Positions 18,543-32,500 of a stretch of 64,000 nt of DNA are shown in pieces. The position numbers were made by a program, and so were the translations under genes. Under the pieces are notes generated by a model. That model was given only the letters and a program-made list of their open reading frames with translations, was not told the origin of the DNA and did not search any database. Numbering within the stretch: position 1 is the stretch's first letter; each line of letters starts with the position of its first letter. This stretch comes from Taudactylus pleione (lineage: Eukaryota > Chordata > Amphibia > Anura > Myobatrachidae), in contig JAUIMM010000739.1 in NCBI GenBank assembly GCA_031769625.1, positions 2,539,001 through 2,603,000 of the forward strand, given 5' to 3'.

Positions 18543-18837
18543 GGGTGAACTGCACATACGCAGGACTCGTTCTGCAATCACGGTCGCAGTTCCACCCGAA
18601 TAACAGGCTGCGACCATTTTGGGTGCTGGAAGGGGGCAGCACCGGGCTGCGTTCCTAGAGAATGGGCACGTTGCCCCCTGTTTTCAGGGGGTGCAGAGGC
18701 CAGGCTCTGCGTCGTAGGACGCAGATTTCCTGCCCACTTAAGCAGCCAGGAGCCATAGCAGCAACCATCGCAATGTTGATCCGAGGGCAGCTGCTCAATG
18801 GATGTTGCACTCGGGCAACAGCTGCAGTCAGGAAATG
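18543..18837. repeat. Chain of about seven hairpins
   Basis: Successive stems are 18543-18597 (GGGT.GAACTGC with GCAGTTCCACCC), 18622-18643 (GGTGCT/AGCACC), 18674-18691 (CCCCCTG/CAGGGGG), 18693-18710 (GCAGAG/CTCTGC) and 18707-18724 (CTGCGTC/GACGCAG). There is also a wide outer pair ATTTCCTG 18725-18732 with CAGGAAAT 18830-18837, enclosing TGTTGC/GCAACA at 18803-18820. About 90 bases downstream, at 18924-18936, CTGAATCAGGCTC resembles the right terminus of the Harbinger-like family. This may therefore be another serial-hairpin element; its left end was not found. Confidence 0.55.
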
Positions 18838-19116
18838 CCCTACAGACTCCTCTCGCCGCATTTGCATGTTAGTAGAGCTCTATTAAACAGCTGCTTCCCT
18901 GCTGCTCTGCAATACCGTCCACATCTGAATCAGGCTCAATATCCCTTATTATTTATTGATCCATTTCATAGACTAGAAGTTGGACAGATGTTCTCAGAAA
19001 TATGGCAGCATGCGCTGGGCAATTTCTCCTTGATTTACTTCTCCCTCAAGGTAAGGAATGCCAAAATGTTTACTCTATAAGGTATGAAAATACTTCTACT
19101 TTTTGTTTTAATTTTA
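18838..19116. other. Left flank of the 66-bp satellite
   Basis: Single-copy-looking DNA between the hairpin chain and the first satellite monomer. Apart from CTGAATCAGGCTC (18924-18936) no feature is recognised. The junction with the array is abrupt within TTTTAATTTTACATG at 19106-19119. Confidence 0.5.
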
Positions 19117-22100
19117 CATGTGACACCTGTATATCTGTGTGCTCCTGAGTCTGTATATGGGAGACTGCGCTGAGTAATGTGATATGCGACACCTGTATAT
19201 CTGTGTGCTCCTGAGTCTGTATATGGGAGACTGCGCTGAGTAATGTGATATGTGACACCTGTATATCTGTGTGCTCCTGAGTCTGTATATGGGAGACTGC
19301 GCTGAGTAATGTGATATGTGACACCTGTATATCTGTGTGCTCCAGAGTCTGTATATGGGAGACTGCGCTGAGTAATGTGATATGTGATACCTGTATATCT
19401 GTGTGCTCCTGAGTCTGTATATAGGAGACTGCGCTGAGTAATGTGATATGTGACACCTGTATATCTGTGTGCTCCAGAGTCTGTATATGGGAGACTGCGC
19501 TGAGTAATGTGATATGTGACACCTGTATATCTGTGTGCTCCTGAGTCTGTATATGGGAGACTGCGCTGAGTAATGTGATATGTGACACCTGTATATCTGT
19601 GTGCTCCATAGTCTGTATATGGGAGACTGCGCTGAGTAATGTGATAGGTGACACCTGTATATCTGTGTGCTCCTGAGTCTGTATATGGATACTGTGATGA
19701 GTAATGTGATATGTGACACCTGTATATCTGTGTGCTCCTGAGTCTGTATATAGGAGACTGCGCTGAGTAATGTGATATGTGACACCTGTATATCTGTGTG
19801 CTCCTGAGTCTGTATATGGGAGACTGCGCTGAGTAATGTGATATGTGACACCTGTATATCTGTGTGCTCCAGAGTCTGTATATGGGAGACTGCGCTGAGT
19901 AATGTGATAGGTGACACCTGTATATCTGTGTGCTCCTGAGTCTGTATATGGATACTGTGATGAGTAATGTGATATGTTACTCCTGTATATCTGTGTGCTC
20001 CTGAGTCTGTATATAGGAGACTGCGCTGAGTAATGTGATATGTGACACCTGTATATCTGTGTGCTCCTGAGTCTGTATATGGGAGACTGCGCTGAGTAAT
20101 GTGATATGTGACACCTGTATATCTGTGTGCTCCTGAGTCTGTATATGGGAGACTGCGCTGAGTAATGTGATATGTGACAACTGTATATCTGTGTGCTCCT
20201 GAGTCTGTATATAGGAGACTGCGCTGAGTAATGTGATATGTGACACCTGTATATCTGTGTGCTCCTGAGTCTGTATATAGGAGACTGCGCTGAGTAATGT
20301 GATATGTGACACCTGTATATCTGTGTGCTCCTGAGTCTGTATATAGGAGACTGCACTGAGTAATGTGATATGTGACACCTGTATATCTGTGTGCTCCTGA
20401 GTCTGTATATGGGAGACTGCGATGAGTAATGTGATATGTGAAACCTGTATATCTGTGTGCTCCTGAGTCTGTATATGGAAGACTGCGCTGAGTAATGTGA
20501 TATGTGACACCTGTATATCTGTATATAGTAGACTGCGCTGAGTAATGTGATATGTGACACCTGTATGTCTGTGTGCTCCTGACTCTGTATATGGGAGACT
20601 GCGCTGAGTAATGTGATATGTGACACCTGTATGTCTGTGTGCTCCTGAGTCTGTATATAGGAGACTGCGCTGAGTAATGTGATATGTGACACCTGTATAT
20701 CTGTGTGCTCCTGAGTCTGTATATAGGAGACTGCGCTGAGTAATGTGGTATGAGACGCTTGTATATCTGTGTGCTCCCGAGTCTGTATATGGGAGACTGC
20801 GCTGAGTAATGTGATATGTGACACCTGTATATCTGTGTGCTCCTAAGTCTGTATATGGGAGACTGCGCTGAGTAATGTGACACCTGTATATCTGTGTGCT
20901 CCTGAGTCTGTATATGGGAGACTGCGCTGAGTAATGTGATAGGTGACACCTGTAGATCTGTGTGCTCCTGAGTCTGTATATGGGAGACTGCGCTGAGTAA
21001 TGTGATAGGTGACACCTGTAGATCTGTGTGCTCCTGAGTCTGTATATGGGAGACTGCGCTGAGTAATGTGATAGGTGACACCTGTAGATCTGTGTGCTCC
21101 TGAGTCTGTATATGGGAGACTGCGCTGAGTAATGTGATATGTGACACCTGTAGATGTGTGTTCCTGAGTCTGTATATGGGAGACTGCGCTGAGTAATGTG
21201 ATATGTGACACCTGTAGATCTGTGTGCTCCTGAGTCTTTATATGGGAGACTGCGCTGAGTAATGTGATATGTGACACCTGTATATCTGTGTGCTCCTGAG
21301 TCTTTATATGGGAGACTGCGCTGAGTAATGTGATATGTGACACCTGTATATCTGTGTGCTCCTGAGTCTGTATATAGGAGACTGCGCTGAGTAATGTGAT
21401 GTGTGACACCTGTATATCTGTGTGCTCCTGAGTCTGTATATAGGAGACTGCGCTGAGTAATGTGATATGTGACACCTGTATATCTGTGTGCTCCTGAATC
21501 TGTATATAGGAGACTGCGCTGAGTAATGTGATAGGTGACACCTGTATATCTGTGTGCTCCTGAGTCTGTATATAGGAGACTGCGCTGAGTAATGTGGTAT
21601 GAGACGCTTGTATATCTGTGTGCTCCTGAGTCTGTATATGGGAGACTGCGCTGAGTAATGTGATATGTGACACCTGTATATCTGTGTGCTCCTAAGTCTG
21701 TATATGGGAGACTGCGCTGAGTAATGTGACACCTGTATATCTGTGTGCTCCTGAGTCTGTATATTGGAGACTGCGCTGAGTAATGTGATAGGTGACACCT
21801 GTATATCTGTGTGCTCCTGAGTCTGTATATAGGAGACTGCGCTGAGTAATGTGATATGTGACACCTGTAGATCTGTGTGCTCCTGAGTCTGTATATAGTA
21901 GACTGCGCTGAGTAATGTGATATGTGACACCTGTATATCTGTGTGCTCCTGAGTCTGTATATAGGAGACTGCGCTGAGTAATGTGATATGTGACACCTGT
22001 ATATCTGTGTGCTCCTGAGTCTGTATATGGGAGACTGCGCTGAGTAATGTGATATGTGACACCTGTATATCTGTGTGCTCCTGAGTCTGTATATAGGAGA

Positions 22101-24917
22101 CTGCGCTGAGTAATGTGATATGTGACAACTGTATATCTGTGTGCTCCTGAGTCTGTATATAGGAGACTGCGCTGAGTAATGTGATATGTGACACCTGTAT
22201 ATCTGTGTGCTCCTGAGTCTGTATATAGGAGACTGCGCTGAGTAATGTGATATGTGACACCTGTATATCTGTGTGCTCCTGAGTCTGTATATAGGAGACT
22301 GCACTGAGTAATGGGATATGTGACACCTGTATATCTGTGTGCTCCTGAGTCTGTATATGGGAGACTGCGATGAGTAATGTGATATGTGAAACCTGTATAT
22401 CTGTGTGCTCCTGAGTCTGTATATGGGAGACTGCGCTGAGTAATGTGATATGTGACACCTGTATATCTGTATATAGGAGACTGCGCTGAGTAATGTGATA
22501 TGTGACACCTGTATGTCTGTGTGCTCCTGACTCTGTATATGGGAGACTGCGCCGAGTAATGTGATATGTGACACCTGTATATCTGTGTGCTCCTGAGTCT
22601 GTATATAGGAGACTGCGCTGAGTAATGTGATATGTGACACCTGTATATCTGTGTGCTCCTGAGTCTGTATATAGGAGACTGCGCTGAGTAATGTGATATG
22701 TGACACCTGTATATCTGTGTGCTCCTGAGTCTGTATATAGGAGACTGCGCTGAGTAATGTGGTATGAGACGCTTGTATATCTGTGTGCTCCTGAGTCTGT
22801 ATATGGGAGACTGCGCTGAGTAATGTGATATGTGACACCTGTATATCTGTGTGCTCCTGAGTCTGTATATGGAAGACTGCGCTGAGTAATGTGATATGTG
22901 ACACCTGTATATCTGTGTGCTCCTAAGTCTGTATATGGGAGACTGCGCTGAGTAATGTGACACCTGTATATCTGTGTGCTCCTGAGTCTGTATATTGGAG
23001 ACTGCGCTGAGTAATGTGATAGGTGACACCTGTATATCTGTGTGCTCCTGAGTCTGTATATAGGAGACTGCGCTGAGTAATGTGATATGTGACACCTGTA
23101 TATCTGTGTGCTCCTGAGTCTGTATATAGGAGACTGCGCTGAGTAATGTGGTATGAGACGCTTGTATATCTGTGTGCTCCTGAGTCTGTATATGGGAGAC
23201 TGCGCTGAGTAATGTGATATGTGACACCTGTATATCTGTGTGCTCCTAAGTCTGTATATGGGAGACTGCGCTGAGTAATGTGACACCTGTATATCTGTAT
23301 GCTCCTGAGTCTGTATATTGGAGACTGCGCTGAGTAATGTGATATGTGACACCTGTATATCTGTGTGCTCCTGAGTCTGTATATAGGAGACTGCACTGAG
23401 TAATGTGATATGTGACACCTGTATATCTGTGTGCTCCTGAGTCTGTATATAGGAGACTGCGCTGAGTAATGTGATATGTGACACCTGTATATCTGTGTGC
23501 TCCTGAGTCTGTATATAGGAGACTGCGCTGAGTAATGTGATATGTGACACCTGTATATCTGTGTGCTCCTGAGTCTGTATATAGGAGACTGCGCTGAGTA
23601 ATGTGATAGGTGACACCTGTATATCTGTGTGCTCCTGAGTCTGTATATGGGAGACTGCGCTGAGTAATGTGATATGTAACACCTGTATATCTGTGTGCTC
23701 CTGAGTCTGTATATGGGAGACTGAGCTGAGTAATGTGATATGTGACACCTGTATATCTGTGTGCTCCTGAGTCTGTATATGGGAGACTGCGCTGGGTAAT
23801 GTGATATGTGACACCCGTATATCTGTGTGCTCCTGAGTCTTTATATGGGAGACTGCGCTGGGTATTGTGATATGTGACACCTGTATATCTGTGTGCTCCT
23901 GTGTCTGTATATAGAAGACTGCGCTGGGTATTGTGATATGTGACACCTGTATATCTGTGTGCTCCTGAGTCTGTATATAGGAGACTGCGCTGAGTATTGT
24001 GATATGTGACACCTGTATATCTGTGTGCTCCTGAGTCTATATATGGGAGACTGCGCTGATTAATGTGATATGTGACACCTGTATATCTCTGTGCTCCTGA
24101 GTCTGTATATGGGAGACTGCGCTGAGTAATGTGATATGTAACACCTGTATATCTGTGTGCTCCTGAGTCTGTATATGGGAGACTGCGCTGGGTAATGTGA
24201 TATGTGACACCCGTATATCTGTGTGCTCCTGAGTCTTTATATGGGAGACTGCGCTGGGTATTGTGATATGTGACACCTGTATATCTGTGTGCTCCTGTGT
24301 CTGTATATAGGAGACTGCGCTGGGTATTGTGATATGTGACACCTGTATATCTGTGTGCTCCTGAGTCTGTATATAGGAGACTGCGCTGAGTATTGTGATA
24401 TGTGACACCTGTATATCTGTGTGCTCCTGAGTCTATATATGGGAGACTGCGCTGATTAATGTGATATGTGACACCTGTATATCTGTGTGCTCCTGAGTCT
24501 GTATATAGGAGACTGCACTGAGTAATGTGATATGTGACACCTGTATATCTGTGTGCTCCTGAGTCTGTATATAGGAGACTGCGCTGAGTAATGTGATATG
24601 TGACACCTGTATATCTGTGTGCTCCTGAGTCTGTATATAGGAGACTGCGCTGAGTAATGTGATATGTGACACCTGTATATCTGTGTGCTCCTGAGTCTGT
24701 ATATAGGAGACTGCGCTGAGTAATGTGATAGGTGACACCTGTATATCTGTGTGCTCCTGAGTCTGTATATGGGAGACTGCGCTGAGTAATGTGATATGTA
24801 ACACCTGTATATCTGTGTGCTCCTGAGTCTGTATATGGGAGACTGAGCTGAGTAATGTGATATGTGACACCTGTATATCTGTGTGCTCCTGAGTCTGTAT
24901 ATGGGAGACTGCGCTGA

Positions 24918-26564
24918 TTAATGTGATATGTGACACCTGTATATCTGTGTGCTCCTGAGTCTGTATATAGGAGACTGCACTGAGTAATGTGATATGTGAC
25001 ACCTGTATATCTGTGTGCTCCTGAGTCTGTATATAGGAGACTGCGCTGAGTAATGTGATATGTGACACCTGTATATCTGTGTGCTCCTGAGTCTGTATAT
25101 AGGAGACTGCGCTGAGTAATGTGATATGTAACACCTGTATATCTGTGTGCTCCTGAGTCTGTATATGGGAGACTGCGCTGAGTAATGTGATATGTGACAC
25201 CTGTATATTTGTGTGCTCCTGAGTCTGTATATGAGAGACCGCGCTGAGTAATGTGATATGTGACACCTGTATATCTGTGTGCTCCTGAGTCTGTATATGG
25301 GAGACTGCGCTGGGTATTGTGATATGTGACACCTGTATATCTGTGTGCCTCTGAGTCTGTATATGGGAGTAATGTGATATGTGACACCTATATATCTGTC
25401 TGCTCCTGAGTCTGTATATGGGAGACTGCGCTGAGTAATATGGTATGTGACACCTGTATATCTGTGTGCTCCTGAGTCTGTATATAGGAGACTGCGCTGA
25501 GTAATGTGATATGTGACACCTGTATATCTGTGTGCTCCTGAGTCTGTATATTGGAGACTGCGCTGAGTAATGTGATATGTGACACCTGTATATCTGTGTG
25601 CTCCTGAGTCTTTATATGGGAGACTGCGCTGAGTAATGTGATATGTGACACCTGTATATCTGTGTGCTCCTGAGTCTGTATATAGGAGACTGCGCTGAGT
25701 AATGTGATGTGTGACACCTGTATATCTGTGTGCTCCTGAGTCTGTATATAGGAGACTGCGCTGAGTAATGTGATATGTGACACCTGTATATCTGTGTGCT
25801 CCTGAGTCTGTATATAGGAGACTGCGCTGAGTAATGTGATATGTGACACCTGTATATCTGTGTGCTCCTGAGTCTGTATATGCGAGACTGTGCTGAGTAA
25901 TGTGATATGTAACACCTGTATATCTGTGTGCTCCTGAGTCTGTATATGGGAGACTGAGCTGAGTAATGTGATATGTGACACCTGTATATCTGTGTGCTCC
26001 TGAGTCTGTATATGGGAGACTGAGCTGAGTAATGTGATATGTGACACCTGTATATCTGTGTGCTCCTGAGTCTTTATATGGGAGACTGCGCTGGGTAATG
26101 TGATATGTGACACCCGTATATCTGTGTGCTCCTGAGTCTTTATATGGGAGACTGCGCTGGGTATTGTGATATGTGACACCTGTATATCTGTGTGCTCCTG
26201 AGTCTGTATATAGGAGACTGCGCTGAGTATTGTGATATGTGACACCTGTATATCTGTGTGCTCCTGAGTCTATATATGGGAGACTGCGCTGAGTAATGTG
26301 ATATGTGACACCTGTATATCTGTGTGCTCCTGAGTCTGTATATGGGAGACTGCGCTGAGTAATGTGATATGTGACACCTGTATATCTGTGTGCTCCTGAG
26401 TCTGTATATGAGAGACCGCGCTGAGTAATGTGATATGTGACACCTGTATATCTGTGTGCTCCTGAGTCTGTATATGGGAGACTGCGCTGGGTATTGTGAT
26501 ATGTGACACCTGTATATCTGTGTGCCTCTGAGTCTGTATATGGGAGTAATGTGATATGTGACAC
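24918..26564. repeat. Higher-order block duplicated ~5.5 kb downstream
   Basis: The order of variant monomers here recurs at 30488-32068. It includes the 55-base short monomer, a CTGTCTGCTCC variant near 25397 (again near 30836), and a GCGAGACTGTGCTGAG variant near 25882 (again near 31385). The offset is ~5,440-5,504 bases, differing by a few monomers gained or lost. This shows duplication of long segments within the array. Confidence 0.75.
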
Positions 26565-29500
26565 CTATATATCTGTGTGCTCCTGAGTCTGTATATGGGA
26601 GACTGCGCTGAGTAATATGGTATGTGACACCTGTATATCTATGTGCTCCTGAGTCTGTATATAGGAGACTGCGCTGAGTAATGTGATATGTGACACCTGT
26701 ATATCTGTGTGCTCCTGAGTCTGTATATTGGAGACTGCGCTGAGTAATGTGATATGTGACACCTGTATATCTGTGTGCTTCTGAGTCTGTATATAGGAGA
26801 CTGCGCTGAGTAATGTGATATGTGACACCTGTATATCTGTGTGCTCCTAAGTCTGTATATGGGAGACTGCGCTGAGTAATGTGACACCTGTATATCTGTG
26901 TGCTCCTGAGTCTGTATATTGGAGACTGCGCTGAGTAATGTGATATGTGACACCTGTATATCTGTGTGCTCCTGAGTCTGTATATAGGACACTGCGCTTA
27001 GTAATGTGATATGTGACACCTGTATATCTGTGTGCTCCTGAGTCTGTATATAGGAGACTGCGCTGAGTAATGTGATATGTGACACCTGTATATCTGTGTG
27101 CTCCTGAGTCTGTATATAGGAGACTGCGCTGAGTAAAGTGATAGGTGACACCTGTATATCTGTGTGCTCCTGAGTCTGTATATGGGAGACTGCGCTGAGT
27201 AATGTGATATATGACACCTGTATATCTGTGTGCTCCTGAGTCTGTATATGGGAGACTGAGCTGAGTAATGTGATATGTGACACCTGTATATCTGTGTGCT
27301 CCTGAGTCTGTATATGGGAGACTGCGCTGGGTAATGTGATATGTGACACCCGTATATCTGTGTGCTCCTGAGTCTTTATATGGGAGACTGCGCTGGGTAT
27401 TGTGATATGTGACACCTGTATATCTGTGTGCTCCTGAGTCTGTATATAGGAGACTGCGCTGGGTATTGTGATATGTGACACCTGTATATCTGTGTGCTCC
27501 TGAGTCTGTATATAGGAGAGTGCGCTGAGTATTGTGATATGTGACACCTGTATATCTGTGTGCTCCTGAGTCTGTATATGGGAGACTGCGCTGAGTAATG
27601 TGATGTGTGACACCTGTATATCTGTGTGCTCCTGAGTCTTTATATGGGAGACTGCGATGAGTAATGTGATATGTGACACCTGTATATCTGTGTGCTCCTG
27701 AGTCTGTATATAGGAGACTGCGCTGAGTAATGTGATATGTAACACCTGTATATCTGTGTGCTCCTGAGTCTGTATATGGGAGACTGCGCTGAGTAATGTG
27801 ATATGTGACACCTGTATATCTGTGTGCTCCTGAGTCTGTATATGAGAGACCGCGCTGAGTAATGTGATATGTGACACCTGTATATCTGTGTGCTCCTGAG
27901 TCTGTATATGGGAGACTGCGCTGGGTAATGTGATATGTGACACCCGTATATCTGTGTGCTCCTGAGTCTTTATATGGGAGACTGCGCTGGGTATTGTGAT
28001 ATGTGACACCTGTATATCTGTGTGCTCCTGAGTCTGTATATAGGAGACTGCGCTGAGTAATGTGATATGTGACACCTGTATGTCTGTGTGCTCCTGACTC
28101 TGTATATGGGAGACTGCGCTGAGTAATGTGATATGTGACACCTGTATATCTGTGTGCTCCTGAGTCTGTATATGGGAGACTGCGCTGAGTAATGTGATGT
28201 GTGACACCTGTATATCTGTGTGCTCCTGAGTCTTTATATGGGAGACTGCGATGAGTAATGTGATATGTGACACCTGTATATCTGTGTGCTCCTGAGTCTG
28301 TATATAGGAGACTGCGCTGAGTAATGTGATATGTGACACCTGTATATCTGTGTGCTCCTGAGTCTGTATATGAGAGACCGCGCTGAGTAATGTGATATGT
28401 GACACCTGTATATCTGTGTGCTCCTGAGTCTGTATATGGGAGACTGCGCTGGGTATTGTGATATGTGACACCTGTATATCTGTGTGCCTCTGAGTCTGTA
28501 TATAGGAGACTGCGCTGAGTAATGTGATATGTGACACCTGTATATCTGTGTGCTCCTGAGTCTGTATATAGGAGACTGCGCTGAGTAATGTGATGTGTGA
28601 CACCTGTATATCTGTGTGCTCCTGAGTCTGTATATAGGAGACTGCGCTGAGTAATGTGATATGTGACACCTGTATATCTGTGTGGTCCTGAGTCTGTATA
28701 TAGGAGACTGCGCTGAGTAATGTGATGTGTGACACCTGTATATCTGTGTGCTCCTGAGTCTGTATATAGGAGACTGCGCTGAGTAATGTGATATGTGACA
28801 CCTGTATATCTGTGTGGTCCTGAGTCTGTATATAGGAGACTGCGCTGAGTAATGTGATATGTGACACCTGTATATCTGTGTGCTCCTGAGTCTGTATATA
28901 GGAGACTGCGCTGAGTAATGTGATATGTGACACCTGTATATCTGTGTGCTCCTGAGTCTGTATATAGGAGACTGCGCTGAGTAATGTGATAGGTGACACC
29001 TGTATATCTGTGTGCTCCTGAGTCTGTATATGGGAGACTGTGCTGAGTAATGTGATATGTAACACCTGTATATCTGTGTGCTCCTGAGTCTTTATATGGG
29101 AGACTGCGCTGGGTAATGTGATATGTGACACCCGTATATCTGTGTGCTCCTGAGTCTTTATATGGGAGACTGCGCTGGGTATTGTGATATGTGACACCTG
29201 TATATCTGTGTGCTCCTGAGTCTGTAAATAGGAGACTGCGCTGAGTATTGTGATATGTGACACCTGTATATCTGTGTGCTCCTGAGTCTATATATGGGAG
29301 ACTGCGCTGATTAATGTGATATGTGACACCTGTATATCTGTGTGCTCCTGAGTCTGTATATGGGAGACTGCGCTGAGTAATGTGATATGTGACACCTGTA
29401 TATCTGTGTGCTCCTGAGTCTGTATATGAGAGACCGCGCTGAGTAATGTGATATGTGACACCTGTATATCTGTGTGCTCCTGAGTCTGTATATGGGAGAC

Positions 29501-32500
29501 TGCGCTGGGTATTGTGATATGTGACACCTGTATATCTGTGTGCCTCTGAGTCTGTATATGGGAGTAATGTGATATGTGACACCTATATATCTGTGTGCTC
29601 CTGAGTCTGTATATGGGAGACTGCGCTGAGTAATATGGTATGTGACACCTGTATATCTATGTGCTCCTGAGTCTGTATATAGGAGACTGCGCTGAGTAAT
29701 GTGATATGTGACACCTGTATATCTGTGTGCTCCTGAGTCTGTATATAGGAGACTGCGCTGAGTAATGTGATATGTGACACCTGTATATCTGTGTGCTCCT
29801 GAGTCTGTATATAGGAGACTGCGCTGAGTAATGTGATAGGTGACACCTGTATATCTGTGTGCTCCTGAGTCTGTATATGGGAGACTGCGCTGAGTAATGT
29901 GATATGTAACACCTGTATATCTGTGTGCTCCTGAGTCTGTATATGGGAGACTGAGCTGAGTAATGTGATATGTGACACCTGTATATCTGTGTGCTCCTGA
30001 GTCTGTATATGGGAGACTGCGCTGGGTAATGTGATATGTGACACCCGTATATCTGTGTGCTCCTGAGTCTTTATATGGGAGACTGCGCTGGGTATTGTGA
30101 TATGTGACACCTGTATATCTGTGTGCTCCTGTGTCTGTATATGGGAGACTGCGCTGGGTATTGTGATATGTGACACCTGTATATCTGTGTGCTCCTGAGT
30201 CTGTATATAGGAGACTGCGCTGAGTATTGTGATATGTGACACCTGTATATCTGTGTGCTCCTGAGTCTATATATGGGAGACTGCGCTGATTAATGTGATA
30301 TGTGACACCTGTATATCTGTGTGCTCCTGTGTCTGTATATGGGAGACTGCGCTGGGTATTGTGATATGTGACACCTGTATATCTGTGTGCTCCTGAGTCT
30401 GTATATAGGAGACTGCGCTGAGTATTGTGATATGTGACACCTGTATATCTGTGTGCTCCTGAGTCTATATATGGGAGACTGCGCTGATTAATGTGATATG
30501 TGACACCTGTATATCTGTGTGCTCCTGAGTCTGTATATGGGAGACTGCGCTGAGTAATGTGATATGTAACACCTGTATATCTGTGTGCTCCTGAGTCTGT
30601 ATATGGGAGACTGCGCTGAGTAATGTGATATGTGACACCTGTATATCTGTGTGCTCCTGAGTCTGTATATGAGAGACCGCGCTGAGTAATGTGATATGTG
30701 ACACCTGTATATCTGTGTGCTCCTGAGTCTGTATATGGGAGACTGCGCTGGGTATTGTGATATGTGACACCTGTATATCTGTGTGCCTCTGAGTCTGTAT
30801 ATGGGAGTAATGTGATATGTGACAGCTATATATCTGTCTGCTCCTGAGTCTGTATATGGGAGACTGCGCTGAGTAATATGGTATGTGACACCTGTATATC
30901 TGTGTGCTCCTGAGTCTGTATATAGGAGACTGCGCTGAGTAATGTGATATGTGACACCTGTATATCTGTGTGCTCCTGAGTCTGTATATTGGAGACTGCG
31001 CTGAGTAATGTGATATGTGACACCTGTATATCTGTGTGCTCCTGAGTCTTTATATGGGAGACTGCGCTGAGTAATGTGATATGTGACACCTGTATATCTG
31101 TGTGCTCCTGAGTCTGTATATAGGAGACTGCGCTGAGTAATGTGATGTGTGACACCTGTATATCTGTGTGCTCCTGAGTCTGTATATAGGAGACTGCGCT
31201 GAGTAATGTGATATGTGACACCTGTATATCTGTGTGCTCCTGAGTCTGTATATAGGAGACTGCGCTGAGTAATGTGATATGTGACACCTGTATATCTGTG
31301 TGCTCCTGAGTCTGTATATAGGAGACTGCGCTGAGTAATGTGATATGTGACACCTGTATATCTGTGTGCTCCTGAGTCTGTATATGCGAGACTGTGCTGA
31401 GTAATGTGATATGTAACACCTGTATATCTGTGTGCTCCTGAGTCTGTATATGGGAGACTGAGCTGAGTAATGTGATATGTGACACCTGTATATCTGTGTG
31501 CTCCTGAGTCTGTATATGGGAGACTGAGCTGAGTAATGTGATATGTGACACCTGTATATCTGTGTGCTCCTGAGTCTTTATATGGGAGACTGCGCTGGGT
31601 AATGTGATATGTGACACCCGTATATCTGTGTGCTCCTGAGTCTTTATATGGGAGACTGCGCTGGGTATTGTGATATGTGACACCTGTATATCTGTGTGCT
31701 CCTGAGTCTGTATATAGGAGACTGCGCTGAGTATTGTGATATGTGACACCTGTATATCTGTGTGCTCCTGAGTCTATATATGGGAGACTGCGCTGAGTAA
31801 TGTGATATGTGACACCTGTATATCTGTGTGCTCCTGAGTCTGTATATGGGAGACTGCGCTGAGTAATGTGATATGTGACACCTGTATATCTGCGTGCTCC
31901 TGAGTCTGTATATGTGAGACCGCGCTGAGTAATGTGATATGTGACACCTGTATATCTGCGTGCTCCTGAGTCTGTATATAGGAGACTGCGCTGGGTATTG
32001 TGATATGTGACACCTGTATATCTGTGTGCCTCTGAGTCTGTATATGGGAGTAATGTGATATGTGACACCTATATATCTGTGTGCTCCTGAGTCTGTATAT
32101 GGGAGACTGCGCTGAGTAATATGGTATGTGACACCTGTATATCTATGTGCTCCTGAGTCTGTATATAGGAGACTGCGCTGAGTAATGTGATATGTGACAC
32201 CTGTATATCTGTGTGCTCCTGAGTCTGTATATTGGAGACTGCGCTGAGTAATGTGATATGTGACACCTGTATATCTGTGTGCTCCTGAGTCTGTATATAG
32301 GAGACTGCGCTGAGTAATGTGATATGTGACACCTGTATATCTGTGTGCTCCTAAGTCTGTATATGGGAGACTGCGCTGAGTAATGTGACACCTGTATATC
32401 TGTGTGCTCCTGAGTCTGTATATTGGAGACTGCGCTGAGTAATGTGATATGTGACACCTGTATATCTGTGTGCTCCTGAGTCTGTATCTAGGAGACTGCA

